A stretch of DNA of 64,000 nucleotides from contig NZ_JABBGE010000006.1 in the NCBI RefSeq assembly GCF_012927245.1, forward strand, positions 532,582-596,581, given 5' to 3'. Positions 54,821-63,089 of this stretch are shown one piece after another. Numbering within the stretch: position 1 is the first letter of the stretch; each line of letters opens with the position of its first letter. Under the pieces are notes generated by a model. That model was not told the origin of the DNA and ran no database searches. It was given only the letters and a program-made list of their open reading frames with translations. This stretch comes from Streptomyces sp. R302 (GTDB lineage Bacteria > Actinomycetota > Actinomycetes > Streptomycetales > Streptomycetaceae). Made by a program: the position numbers and the translations under genes.

Positions 54821-55449
54821 GACGCCGCCCCCACCGTCGAAGCCGTCAGGCGGGCGTGCCGGGCCGCGAAACGCGTCCGCGGTGCCTCGGCCGCGACGGA
54901 CCGGGCGTCCCGCGCGGTGTCCACGTCGCGCAGGACGGGCAAGGAACCGATCCGCAGGCCGGCCGCCCTCAGCCGCGCGTGCTGCACGGCTCCGGTGTCG
55001 GGCCGGGACATCGGGACGCCGAGCAGGAGGGCGGGATCGGGGACGGCGAGGCCGAGGGCCCAGAAGCCCCCGTCGGCGGCGGCGCCGAACCAGGCGTCGT
55101 GCGCGTCCCAGCACAGGGCGGGGGCGAGGATGTCCGGGGTGATCTGCGGGGTGTCCATGCCGACCAGGAGCGCCGGGCCGTCGCAGGCGGCGAACGCGGC
55201 CGCGAGCCGGACGTCGAGCCCGCCCGCCACCTGCGGGACGACCTGGAAGCCGGGCGGCAGCCACGGCCCCGGTTCGCCGTCGAGCACGAGGACGTGCCGG
55301 GCGGCCGGGACGCGCGCCGCGGTGGCGAGCGTGTCCGTGAGGGCCGCCTCGGCGAGGGAGGCCGCCTCCTCCGGGGTGAACGGAGGCGTGAGCCGGGTCT
55401 TCACGCGGCCCGGCAGCGGTTGCTTCGCGATGACCAGGAGGGTGGTCAC
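54817..55449 (-). CDS. DUF2064 glycosyltransferase-like protein
   Basis: Encodes 210 residues from GTG 55449, overlapping the GT2 stop. It starts LLVIAKQPLPGRVKTRL, the signature of the DUF2064/TIGR04282 family related to nucleotidyl- or glycosyltransferases, and has ALLVGMDTPQITPDILAPAL and GAAADGGFWALGL. The PGRVKTRL loop corresponds to a nucleotide-sugar site. The chemistry is not established. Coupled by overlapping start and stop codons to genes on both sides. Confidence 0.5.
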   Translation of the reverse strand: MTTLLVIAKQPLPGRVKTRLTPPFTPEEAASLAEAALTDTLATAARVPAARHVLVLDGEPGPWLPPGFQVVPQVAGGLDVRLAAAFAACDGPALLVGMDTPQITPDILAPALCWDAHDAWFGAAADGGFWALGLAVPDPALLLGVPMSRPDTGAVQHARLRAAGLRIGSLPVLRDVDTARDARSVAAEAPRTRFAARHARLTASTVGAAS

Positions 55450-56132
55450 GGGCGGCCACCTCCCACGGCGACGGGCTCGTCGAGCACGCGGCGCATGTCG
55501 GTCACGGCCTGCCAGGTGCCCTTCCAGGTGCCGGTGACCTTCGAGCGGCCCGTCCGGGGCAGGTACGGCACGTCGACCTCGCGCACGCTCCAGCCGGCAT
55601 CGGCGGCCCGTACCACCATCTGGAGCGGGTAGCCGCTGCGACGGTCCGAGAGGTCAAGGCCCAGGAGGGCTTCGCGGCGGGTCGCACGCATCGGTCCCAG
55701 GTCGCGCAGCCGCAGCCCGGTACGGCGTTTCAACAGCCGGGACAGGGCGAGGTTCCCCGCTCTGGCGTGGGCCGGCCAGGCCCCGCGCCCGGTGGGGCGG
55801 CGGCGGCCGAGGACCAGGTCGGCGGAGCCGTCGGCCACGGACCGGACGAGTCCGGGAAGCAGGGCGGGATCGAGAGAGGCGTCGCAGTCGCAGAAGCACA
55901 CGAACTCGGCTTCCGCGGCGAGCAGCCCGGCCTGGCAGGCGGCCCCGAACCCGCGCCGGGGCTCGCGCACCACCGTGGCCCCGAGGTCGGCGGCGAGCTC
56001 GGCCGATCCGTCGGTGGAGCCGTTGTCGACGACGATGGGCCGCCAGCCGGCGGGGATCCGGGACAGGACCCAGGGGAGGGCCTCGGCTTCGTCGAGGCAG
56101 GGCAGGACGACATCTGCGGTCATGGGTGTCAC
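55446..56132 (-). CDS. Family 2 glycosyltransferase
   Basis: Encodes 228 residues from GTG 56132, or 225 from ATG 56123; neither has a clear RBS. GT-A fold motifs include VVLPCLDEAEALPWVLSRIP, IVVDNGSTDGSAELAADLGA, and the metal-binding DCDASLDP (about 82-89). The end SKVTGTWKGTWQAVTDMRRVL is typical of dolichol-phosphate-mannose-synthase-like enzymes, which use a polyprenol phosphate. It could supply the donor for the membrane glycosyltransferase at 50957, though the genes are in different operons. Promoter region 56133-56257 is shared with the divergent OmpR-type regulator. Confidence 0.5.
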   Translation of the reverse strand: MTPMTADVVLPCLDEAEALPWVLSRIPAGWRPIVVDNGSTDGSAELAADLGATVVREPRRGFGAACQAGLLAAEAEFVCFCDCDASLDPALLPGLVRSVADGSADLVLGRRRPTGRGAWPAHARAGNLALSRLLKRRTGLRLRDLGPMRATRREALLGLDLSDRRSGYPLQMVVRAADAGWSVREVDVPYLPRTGRSKVTGTWKGTWQAVTDMRRVLDEPVAVGGGRP

Positions 56133-56257
56133 ACGTCTTACCGTAGGAATCGCGGACGGTTTTCAGACCCTTTCACTCCTTACGAAACGCGGACATCGGT
56201 ACGTGTCCCCCGGGTGGGCGTGGCCCTCGGCGGCATGCGGATGCGAGGGTGAACGCC

Positions 56258-56989
56258 ATGAGCGAGTACGACACCCCGACCGCACCCGCCCGGATCCTGG
56301 TGGTGGACGACGACCCCACGGTGGCCGAGGTGGTCGGCGGCTACCTGGAACGGGCGGGCTGCTCCGTCGAGCACGCGGCCGACGGCCCCGACGCACTGCT
56401 GCGGGCGGAGCGGCGGTGGCCGGACCTGGTCGTACTCGATCTGATGCTGCCCGGCCTCGACGGCCTGGAGGTGTGCAGGCGGCTGCGCGCGCACCGGCCC
56501 GTGCCGGTGATCATGCTGACGGCCCGCGGCGACGAGGACGACCGCATCACCGGCCTGGAGGTGGGCGCGGACGACTACGTCACCAAGCCGTTCAGCCCGC
56601 GCGAACTGGTGCTGCGGGTCGAGTCCGTGCTGCGGCGGACCCGTACGGCCGCCGCCCCGGCGGATCCGGGACCCACGCTGCGGGGCGGCGACATCACCGC
56701 GGATCCCGTGACCCGCCGCGCCGTCCGGGCGGGGCGGGAACTCGCCCTCACCCTGAGGGAGTTCGACCTGCTCGCGTACTTCCTGAGCCGTCCGCGCACC
56801 GTGCACGGCAGGGAGGAACTGATGCGTGAGGTGTGGGGCTGGGACTTCGGCGACCTGTCCACCGTCACCGTCCACGTGCGACGGCTCCGGGCCAAGATCG
56901 AGGACGATCCGGCCCGGCCCCGGTTCATCCGTACCGTGTGGGGCCTCGGCTACAGCTTCGAGCCGGAGAACGAGGAGGGGGCGGCGTGA
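56258..56989 (+). CDS. OmpR-family response regulator
   Basis: Encodes 243 residues from ATG 56258, with GAGGGTG upstream; a GTG nine bases earlier is less likely. The receiver domain has DDDPTVAEVVGGYL, the phospho-accepting Asp in VVLDLMLPGLDG (near 60), the Thr in VIMLTARGDEDD, and Lys in DDYVTKPFSPREL. The winged-helix DNA-binding domain (about 145-237) has LTLREFDLLAYFLSRPRTVHGREELMREVWG and STVTVHVRRLRAKIEDDPARPRFIRTVWGLGYSF. The kinase gene overlaps the stop (GTGA). Targets are unknown. Confidence 0.5.
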   Translation: MSEYDTPTAPARILVVDDDPTVAEVVGGYLERAGCSVEHAADGPDALLRAERRWPDLVVLDLMLPGLDGLEVCRRLRAHRPVPVIMLTARGDEDDRITGLEVGADDYVTKPFSPRELVLRVESVLRRTRTAAAPADPGPTLRGGDITADPVTRRAVRAGRELALTLREFDLLAYFLSRPRTVHGREELMREVWGWDFGDLSTVTVHVRRLRAKIEDDPARPRFIRTVWGLGYSFEPENEEGAA

Positions 56990-58098
56990 AGGACGTCCTG
57001 CTCATCGCTCTCTTCGCGCTTCTGGGGGCCGCGTGCGCCGGGCTCGCGGGCGCGGTGGTTCTCCGGCTCGTGCGCCACCGCTCGGTCGCGGTCTCCTTGA
57101 CCGTGGTCGCCGCCGTGACCGTGACGGCGATGCTCGCCGGAACGCTGGCCGTCGCCCAGGCGATGTTCCTGTCCGCCCACGACCTGTGGGTCGTCACCGT
57201 CGTCGCCGCCATGGCCGCCCTCGTCTCGCTGGCCGTCGCGCTTCTCCTCGGACGGTGGGTGGTGGCCCGCAGCCACGCCCTGACGAAGGCGGCGCGGGAC
57301 TTCGGCGACGGAGGGAGCTTCTCCGCCCCCCGTGGCACGGCCACCGCCGAACTCGCCGCCCTCACCCTCGAACTGGCCGCGACCAGTGCCAAGCTGGACG
57401 ACTCCCGTCGGCGCGAACGCGCGCTGGAGGCGTCCCGGCGGGAGCTCGTCGCCTGGATCTCCCACGACCTGCGCACCCCTCTCGCCGGGCTGCGGGCCAT
57501 GGCGGAAGCACTGGAGGACGGCGTGGCGGCCGAACCCGACCGCTACCACCGGCAGATCCGCACCGAGGTCGACCGTCTCGCCGCCATGGTGACCGACCTC
57601 TTCGAGCTCTCCCGGATCCACGCCGGTGCGCTCACCCTCGCTCCGAGCCGGCTCTCCGTCTACGACCTGGTCGGTGACGCGCTCGGCGGCGCCGACCCGC
57701 TCGCCCGCGAGCACGGCGTACGCCTGTCGGGAGCGGAGGTCCAGGCGGTGCCCGTCGAGGTGGACGGGAAGGAGATGACCCGCGTCCTGGCCAACCTCCT
57801 CGTCAACGCCATCCGCCACACCCCGCCCGACGGCACGGTGGCGGTGGCCGCCGAGCGGCGCGAGGACACCGTCGTCCTGTCGGTCACCGACGGCTGCGGG
57901 GGCATCCGGGACGAGGACCTGCCCAGGGTCTTCGACACCGGCTGGCGCGGCACCGAGGCGCGCACCCCTCCCGCGGGCGCGGGGCTGGGGCTCGCGATCG
58001 TGCGGGGCATCGTCGAGGCCCACTCGGGCAGCGCCGCGGTGCGCAATGTTCCCGGAGGGTGCCGCTTCGAAGTCGTCCTCCCGGCCGCCGCCGGCTGA
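56986..58098 (+). CDS. Membrane histidine kinase
   Basis: Encodes 370 residues from GTG 56986. Three hydrophobic helices lie at about 3-27, 35-60 and 67-92. A HAMP-like linker is followed by the dimerisation domain with WISHDLRTPLAGLRAMAEAL (His near 162) and the ATPase domain with N-box NLLVNAIRHTPPDG, D-box DGCGGI and G-box GAGLGLAIVRGIV. It lacks a large outside sensor domain. It pairs with the OmpR regulator upstream. The surrounding cluster suggests cell-envelope control, though the signal is not evident. Confidence 0.5.
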   Translation: MKDVLLIALFALLGAACAGLAGAVVLRLVRHRSVAVSLTVVAAVTVTAMLAGTLAVAQAMFLSAHDLWVVTVVAAMAALVSLAVALLLGRWVVARSHALTKAARDFGDGGSFSAPRGTATAELAALTLELAATSAKLDDSRRRERALEASRRELVAWISHDLRTPLAGLRAMAEALEDGVAAEPDRYHRQIRTEVDRLAAMVTDLFELSRIHAGALTLAPSRLSVYDLVGDALGGADPLAREHGVRLSGAEVQAVPVEVDGKEMTRVLANLLVNAIRHTPPDGTVAVAAERREDTVVLSVTDGCGGIRDEDLPRVFDTGWRGTEARTPPAGAGLGLAIVRGIVEAHSGSAAVRNVPGGCRFEVVLPAAAG

Positions 58099-58107
58099 GC
58101 GCGCGGG

Positions 58108-59169
58108 TCAGCCCGCGGCGGCGGAAGCCCGTTGCCCGGCCCGGGCGAACTCCTCCATCCCCTCGGCGAAACCGACCTCCGGCAGCCAGCCGAGGTCGCG
58201 CCGCAGCCGGGTCGAGTCGGCCGTGATGTGCCGGACGTCACCGAGCCGGAACTCCCCCGTCACCACGGGCTCCGGGCCTCCGTGGGCGCGGGCCAGGGCG
58301 GCGGCCATCTCGCCCACCGTGTGCGGCTCCCCGCTGCCGACGTTGTACGGGGTGAGCACCCCCGCGGGCAGGTCGGCGGCGGCTTCCAGCGCCAGCACGT
58401 CCGCCGCGGCGACGTCCCGTACGTGGACGAAGTCCCGCCGCTGGCCGCCGTCCTCGAAGACGCGGGGCGCCTCGCCGCGTGCGAGGGCCGAGCGGAACAG
58501 GGACGCGACGCCCGCATAGGGGGTGTCACGGGGCATGCCCGGCCCGTACACGTTGTGGTAGCGCAGGGAGACCGCCGTCCCGTCCACCGAGCGGGCCCAG
58601 GACGCGGCCAGGTGCTCCTGGGCCAGCTTGGTCGTCGCGTACACGTTCCGGGGGTCGGCCGGCGCGTCCTCGCGGACGAGCCCCGGGGCGAGTTCGGCGC
58701 CGCACGCGGGGCACCGGGGCTCGAAGCGTCCCGCCGCCAGGTCCTCGGCGCGCCGGGGCCCCGGCCGTACGGGGCCGTGGCCGGGGCACTCGTAGCGTCC
58801 CTCCCCGTACACGACCATGGAACCGGCGAGGACGAGACGTCGCACGCCGGTCTCCGCCATCGCCGCGAGCAGCACCGCGGTCCCCAGGTCGTTGCAGCCG
58901 ACGTAGTCCGGCGCGTCGGCGAAGTCCTTGCCCAGGCCGACCATGGCGGCCTGGTGGCAGACCGCCCGCACCCCGTCCAGCGCGGACCGCACCGCCCGCG
59001 GGTCCCGGACGTCCGCGTGCAGGAACTCCACCGGCGAGGGGCCGGGGGCGGTGGCGTGAGCGCTCGGCAGCAGCGCGTCCAGGACGACGGGCTCGTGGCC
59101 CGCCGAGAGCAGTTCTGTGACGATGTGCGAGCCGATGAACCCGGCTCCTCCGGTGACGAGTACGCGCAT
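58108..59169 (-). CDS. NAD-dependent sugar epimerase with Cys-rich insert
   Basis: Encodes 353 residues from ATG 59169. The Rossmann motif TGGAGFIGSHIV is at the N-terminus, and the YxxxK pair appears in YATTKLAQEHL (about 168-172). Between strands 5 and 6 sits an insert with CPGHGPVRPG and CPACGAEL, which carries three Cys and a His that could bind zinc. Similar inserts occur in dTDP-rhamnose 4-epimerase-like proteins, and that is my best guess for the family. The cluster around it includes glycosyltransferases. Convergent with the kinase gene, separated by only 9 bp. Confidence 0.5.
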   Translation of the reverse strand: MRVLVTGGAGFIGSHIVTELLSAGHEPVVLDALLPSAHATAPGPSPVEFLHADVRDPRAVRSALDGVRAVCHQAAMVGLGKDFADAPDYVGCNDLGTAVLLAAMAETGVRRLVLAGSMVVYGEGRYECPGHGPVRPGPRRAEDLAAGRFEPRCPACGAELAPGLVREDAPADPRNVYATTKLAQEHLAASWARSVDGTAVSLRYHNVYGPGMPRDTPYAGVASLFRSALARGEAPRVFEDGGQRRDFVHVRDVAAADVLALEAAADLPAGVLTPYNVGSGEPHTVGEMAAALARAHGGPEPVVTGEFRLGDVRHITADSTRLRRDLGWLPEVGFAEGMEEFARAGQRASAAAG

Positions 59170-59394
59170 GGTGCGACGTTAGAGGCAGGTGCCGCACCGC
59201 GGGAGCGTCCGTGCCGAGACGTAAGCCTTCCGTCATCAGTACGGTCTCGGGCGACAAGCGGTCCCGCGTGCGCGGCCCCGGTCCTCACCGGCCGCCTGCC
59301 GGTGGACGCGCGGCGGAGAACGATTCATCGATTCGGTAACCGGCGGGGAAAGCCGTCTCCGCCCACAGGATCGTTGCATAGGCTCAAGGTAGCC

Positions 59395-60528
59395 ATGAGT
59401 GAAGAGCACCTCCGGGGGAACGCCTTGTCCGACCAGCAGCCGTCCGGCACCTGGGTTCTGTCGCTCCTTCCCTACATCGTCATGGCGGTCACCCTGGTGG
59501 CGGATGTCGCCGCCGGCCCCACGGTCGGCCTGCTGCCGCTGGTGGCACTGGGGCCGGCCTTCGCGGGGCTCACCGGCGGACCGGCCCGCACCGCCCTGGT
59601 CGGGTGCTTGGCCCTGATCCTCTGCCTGGCCCTGGGCTGGTACGACGGACTGCTTCCCGGGCGGCGCGGCACGACGGCACTCATCTCGGTGGCCGGGGTC
59701 ACCGCGGCCGGCCTGGCCGCGGCGGTGACGCGTCGCCGCCGGGAGGCGGAACTGGCCAACGTCCGCTCGATCGCGGAGGTCGCGCAGCGGGTTCTCCTGC
59801 GTCCCGTACCGCGTCAGGCAGGCGAGCTCCTCGTGGCCGTCTCGTACTCGGCGGCCGTCGCGGAGGCGCGCATCGGAGGGGACCTCTACGAGGTGGTGAC
59901 GTTCCCCGGGGGCGTGCGGGTCATCGTCGGAGACGTGCAGGGCAAGGGGCTCGACGCGGTGGAGACGGCGGCGGACGTGCTGGGCGCCTTTCGCGAAGCG
60001 GCCCACGACGAGCCGGAGCTGTCGGGTGTGAGCACAAGGCTGGAGCGGGCGATGGACCGGACTCTTCAGGGCGAGCGGTTCGTCACCGCGGTGATCGCGG
60101 AGGTGCGGCCGGACCGGACCATGACGCTGCTGAACTACGGCCATCCCGCGCCCCTGCTGCTCGGTTCCGCCGACACGGTCCGATTCCTCGAACCGGGGAC
60201 GCCCGCACCGCCGCTGGGCCTCGGGCTGGACGGGACGGAAAGCCCGGAACCGCTGACGGGAAAGTTCGCTCCGGGCGACCAGCTGTTGCTGTACACGGAC
60301 GGCGTCGTCGAAGCCCGTGACCGGCGGGGCGCGTTCTACCCGCTGGTGGACCGGCTCCGCCTCTTGGACGCGGAGAGCCCCGAGCTCGCTCTGGAGAGGC
60401 TTCACGGGGACCTCGTCAGACACACCGAAGGGCCGCTCGGGGACGACGCCGCCTTGCTGCTGTTGCGCTACCGTCCGCAGCACGAGCGAGCGGGAGGTCA
60501 TGACGGACCGCCGCGCTTCGCAGGGTAG
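59395..60528 (+). CDS. Membrane SpoIIE/PP2C-type phosphatase
   Basis: Encodes 377 residues from ATG 59395. Three to four membrane helices at about 20-105 are followed by a PPM-type phosphatase domain (120-365) with metal-binding Asp in ARIGGDLYEVV, VIVGDVQGKGLDA and GDDAALLLLRY. The coordination pattern is intact, so it should be active on Ser/Thr phosphate, probably an anti-anti-sigma factor in a partner-switching system. No partner gene is next to it. A MarR gene begins 9 bp later on the same strand. Confidence 0.5.
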   Translation: MSEEHLRGNALSDQQPSGTWVLSLLPYIVMAVTLVADVAAGPTVGLLPLVALGPAFAGLTGGPARTALVGCLALILCLALGWYDGLLPGRRGTTALISVAGVTAAGLAAAVTRRRREAELANVRSIAEVAQRVLLRPVPRQAGELLVAVSYSAAVAEARIGGDLYEVVTFPGGVRVIVGDVQGKGLDAVETAADVLGAFREAAHDEPELSGVSTRLERAMDRTLQGERFVTAVIAEVRPDRTMTLLNYGHPAPLLLGSADTVRFLEPGTPAPPLGLGLDGTESPEPLTGKFAPGDQLLLYTDGVVEARDRRGAFYPLVDRLRLLDAESPELALERLHGDLVRHTEGPLGDDAALLLLRYRPQHERAGGHDGPPRFAG

Positions 60529-60537
60529 AAAGGTCGT

Positions 60538-61065
60538 ATGCAGGAGCACGCGGGTACCGAGCCGGCGCCGGACGACATCGAGGCCGTCACGCGCGCCGTG
60601 CTCACGGCTTCGCGACTTCTGGTGGCCGTGTCGGCGCGGTCGCTGGCGACGGTCGAGGAGAGCATCACCCTGCCCCAGTTCAGGATGCTCGTGGTGCTGT
60701 CCACCCACGGGCCGTCGAAGCTGGTGACGCTGGCGGAGCACCTCGGGGTCCAGCCTTCCACCGCCATGCGGATGGTGGACCGGCTGATCGCGGCCGGCCT
60801 GGTGAGCCGCCGCACCAATCCCGGCAACCGGCGCGAAACCGTGCAGAGCCTGACGTCCGAGGGCGACCGCGTCGTCCGGCACGTGACCACGCGGCGCAGG
60901 GACGAGATCACGGGCATCCTGCGCCGGCTCGACCCCGCCCAGCGCAGCGCCCTCGTCGACGCGCTCACCGCCTTCAACTCCGCCGGCCAGGAACCGCCCT
61001 ACCGGGCGGGGGACGTCGATCCGCTCCCCCTGGGCTGGTCCGACCCCACGGACGAGACACGATAG
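60538..61065 (+). CDS. MarR-family regulator
   Basis: Encodes 175 residues from ATG 60538. The winged helix has LPQFRMLVVLSTHGPSKLVTLAEHLGVQPSTAMRMVDRLIAAGLVSRRTNPGNRRETVQSLTSEG. Helices at both ends form the dimer. It lies 9 bp after the phosphatase gene, likely co-transcribed. Its last 67 bp overlap the 3' end of the convergent DUF3592-like gene. A palindrome at 61686 in the divergent promoter could be its operator, but that is a guess. Confidence 0.5.
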   Translation: MQEHAGTEPAPDDIEAVTRAVLTASRLLVAVSARSLATVEESITLPQFRMLVVLSTHGPSKLVTLAEHLGVQPSTAMRMVDRLIAAGLVSRRTNPGNRRETVQSLTSEGDRVVRHVTTRRRDEITGILRRLDPAQRSALVDALTAFNSAGQEPPYRAGDVDPLPLGWSDPTDETR

Positions 61066-61679
61066 GACCGCACCACGGCGACGAAGGAGACGGCCGCGAA
61101 GCCGAGCAGCAGGACGGTCGTCCAGGCCAGTCTCCGCAGCAGGGGGCCACGTCCTTCGAGTCCCCGCGGGGCGACCCTGTCGCGGGGGTCGTAGACCATG
61201 CCGATCAGGTCGCCCGGCACCACCTCGGGCCCGCATCCGCGCCACAGCCTCTGCCGTACGGGGGAGCCGTCCTGCAGCCGGACGGAGCACCGGTAGACAG
61301 GGCGATCGAGCGGCTCGTGAGCGACCGCGGTCACCACCACGTCCTGGGTCCGGCCGGCACCCGACAGAACCGCGTCGGCGGCGAGCGCCGAAACGGCCGG
61401 GGCGAAGAGGAAACCGACGGCCACGAGGAGGGCGACCAGCAGATGGCCGGCCCGGATGAACAGCAGGTACAGCGCCACGGCAGCCGTCGCCACCAAGACC
61501 GCCGCCTCCGCCTGGGACGAGGTCATACCGATCAGGACGGCGCCGGCGCCCGCCCCGCTGACGAGCAGGGCCGCGGCGGACGCGACGAAGAAGCCCTCGG
61601 CCACCAGCCACCATGGAGGGCTGCCCGCGTACTGTGCGGCGCCGAGAAGCCTTGTGCTCAGTCGTGCTCCCGGCCCCAC
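60999..61679 (-). CDS. DUF3592-like membrane protein
   Basis: Encodes 226 residues from GTG 61679, which follows TAGTCT by three bases and may be leaderless. The frame stays open to 61760 without a better start. Four hydrophobic segments: about 23-45, 50-66, 76-100 and 190-212. The loop (110-185) has TAVAHEPLDRPVYRCSVRLQDGSPVRQRLWRG and GDLIGMVYDPRDRVAPRG, as in DUF3592 proteins. The function is unknown. It is convergent with and overlaps the MarR gene. Confidence 0.5.
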   Translation of the reverse strand: MGPGARLSTRLLGAAQYAGSPPWWLVAEGFFVASAAALLVSGAGAGAVLIGMTSSQAEAAVLVATAAVALYLLFIRAGHLLVALLVAVGFLFAPAVSALAADAVLSGAGRTQDVVVTAVAHEPLDRPVYRCSVRLQDGSPVRQRLWRGCGPEVVPGDLIGMVYDPRDRVAPRGLEGRGPLLRRLAWTTVLLLGFAAVSFVAVVRSYRVSSVGSDQPRGSGSTSPAR

Positions 61680-61685
61680 GTTGAG

Positions 61686-61698
61686 ACTATGCAATAGT
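61686..61698. promoter_or_regulatory. Small palindrome in a divergent promoter
   Basis: ACTAT-GCA-ATAGT lies just before the DUF3592-like start and about 95 bp before the Ddn-type gene. It is AT-rich compared with its surroundings, which favours a promoter or operator. Confidence 0.5.
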
Positions 61699-61790
61699 TT
61701 GATTGCGTCGCGAAATAGTCGACACCGGGACGTTACCGAACCGCGTCCATGGCGTATCAAGGCCAGCTGTCACACCCGGAGGCCAGCCGC

Positions 61791-62279
61791 ATGCCCACCT
61801 CCCCTCAGCGTCCCCGCCCTCCCGTCGGCTGGAGGAGACTGCTTCTCCGCTCGCCGATCCGCCTCTTCCGCGCCGGCCTCGGCCCCCTGTTCGGCGGGCG
61901 GCTGCTCCTGCTGATCCACACCGGTCGGCAGTCGGGCCGCTCGCGCGAGGTGGTCTTGGAGGTGGTGGCCCGGGACCGCCATCAAGGCACCTGGACCGTC
62001 GCCTCCGGTTTCGGGCCGGAGGCCCAGTGGTACCGCAACCTGCGCCACACCCCCCAGGCGACGATCCAGTTCGGGCGTGGCTACTACGTCGTGACGGCCC
62101 AGTTCCCCACCCCCGAGGAGGGCGGGCGGATCATGACCGAGTACGCCCGCCGGCATCCCCGCGCCGCGCGGACGCTCTGCCGCTACATGGGCTTCCCCGT
62201 CGAGGGCGACACCATCGACTTCCGCTCGGCGGGCGAACAGATCCCCTTCGTGCGGCTGAAGTCCGACGAGCCGACGTAG
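61791..62279 (+). CDS. Ddn-family F420-dependent nitroreductase
   Basis: Encodes 162 residues. I use ATG 61791 with GGAGG upstream; the frame opens earlier at 61749. The split-barrel fold of the deazaflavin (F420)-dependent reductase family has PIRLFRAGLGPLFGGRLLLLIHTGRQSGRSREVVLEVV, the phosphate-contact GRxSG loop, then FGPEAQWYRNLRHTPQATIQFG. Members reduce nitroimidazoles, quinones or enones using F420H2. The natural substrate is not known. A stem-loop separates it from the next convergent gene. Confidence 0.5.
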   Translation: MPTSPQRPRPPVGWRRLLLRSPIRLFRAGLGPLFGGRLLLLIHTGRQSGRSREVVLEVVARDRHQGTWTVASGFGPEAQWYRNLRHTPQATIQFGRGYYVVTAQFPTPEEGGRIMTEYARRHPRAARTLCRYMGFPVEGDTIDFRSAGEQIPFVRLKSDEPT

Positions 62280-62281
62280 AC

Positions 62282-62308
62282 ACCGCGGCAAGACCAGCCG
62301 CCCGCGGT
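62282..62308. terminator. Bidirectional hairpin between convergent genes
   Basis: A 7-bp stem ACCGCGG/CCGCGGT with a 13-nt loop lies between the Ddn-type stop and the stop of the Cys-rich gene. Confidence 0.5.
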
Positions 62309-62742
62309 CAGGGCAAGGCGTCCAGGAGATCCTTGCACGCGTGCTGGCAGTCCCGGCAGGCTTCGGCGCAGACCAGACAGTGCGCGTACTCCTCCGCGTG
62401 CCCCGCGCACATGTCGGCGCATGCCGCACAGACGTCGGAGCAGACCCTCAGGAGGTCTCGGGCGGCCCGCTCGATCCCGCCGGACGCACGCGCCAGCACG
62501 GACGCCGTGGCGGAGCAGACGTCGGCGCAGTCGAGATCGAGCCGCACGCAACCGACCAGGTCCTTCACCCCCTCCTCCGCCAGACAGGCATCCGCGCACG
62601 TCGTACAGGTCTGCGCGCAGACGAGGCACGAATCGATGCAGGCCGCCAGCTGTTCTCTCGCCTCGGTCGAGGCCATGGCCGCGGGATGGCGGCCGAGTAT
62701 CGACGACGTACGGGGATTCATCGACGACGTCCGGGGATTCAT
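62308..62742 (-). CDS. Cys-rich four-helix copper-storage-like protein (DUF326)
   Basis: Encodes 144 residues from ATG 62742, preceded by AGAGGGTGG. After a Met-rich start the protein is almost all alpha-helical with 18 Cys in CxxC, CxxxC and longer spacings: ACIDSCLVCAQTCTTCADAC, GCVRLDLDCADVC, VCSDVCAACADMC, HCLVCAEACRDCQHAC. This fits the DUF326/Csp family of four-helix bundles whose Cys line the core and bind many Cu(I) ions. No export signal is visible, so it is probably cytosolic (Csp3 type). A 21-bp direct repeat duplicates the first seven codons, MNPRTSS, giving a second ATG at 62721. Confidence 0.5.
   Translation of the reverse strand: MNPRTSSMNPRTSSILGRHPAAMASTEAREQLAACIDSCLVCAQTCTTCADACLAEEGVKDLVGCVRLDLDCADVCSATASVLARASGGIERAARDLLRVCSDVCAACADMCAGHAEEYAHCLVCAEACRDCQHACKDLLDALP
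62701..62742. repeat. 21-bp direct repeat duplicating a start codon
   Basis: Positions 62701-62721 and 62722-62742 are the same except for one base. Each unit contains ATG followed by codons for NPRTSS on the minus strand, so both start codons are in frame. Confidence 0.5.
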
Positions 62743-63089
62743 GGAAAACCACCCTCTTCGTCCGGCTCTTTCGACGCGTCTCCCCACGCTCGGGCCGGCC
62801 ATTCACGAGAGGGAAGGGCCATCCCTAACCCGCCCTTCACCGGCCAAACTCCTACAGGGCCGACGATGCGGTAACACTGAGGTAGCAAAAGTGGCACAAC
62901 GCAAAGATGTTACCTTGTCGTTACTTAGCATTGTTTTGCCCTGCTAAAGCGCCATATCCACCCCCTGGGGCTCAGCCCTACAGCCGATGAGAGCACCGCC
63001 GGACGCTGCCCCCTTATCACAATGCCGCCACCCCACGGAACCCCTGCGCTTCAAGACGTTGCCGACTGCGCTGGGTAACTTCGGCGCTC
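62743..63089. other. AT-richer promoter region of the ectoine genes
   Basis: This 347-bp stretch has no gene. From about 62870 to 62960 it is visibly lower in GC than the rest of the window and contains an inverted repeat GGTAACA (62870-62876) / TGTTACC (62908-62914), with a shorter AGCAAAA/TTTTGCC pair across it. It is the likely promoter and osmotic-control region for ectA. Confidence 0.5.
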
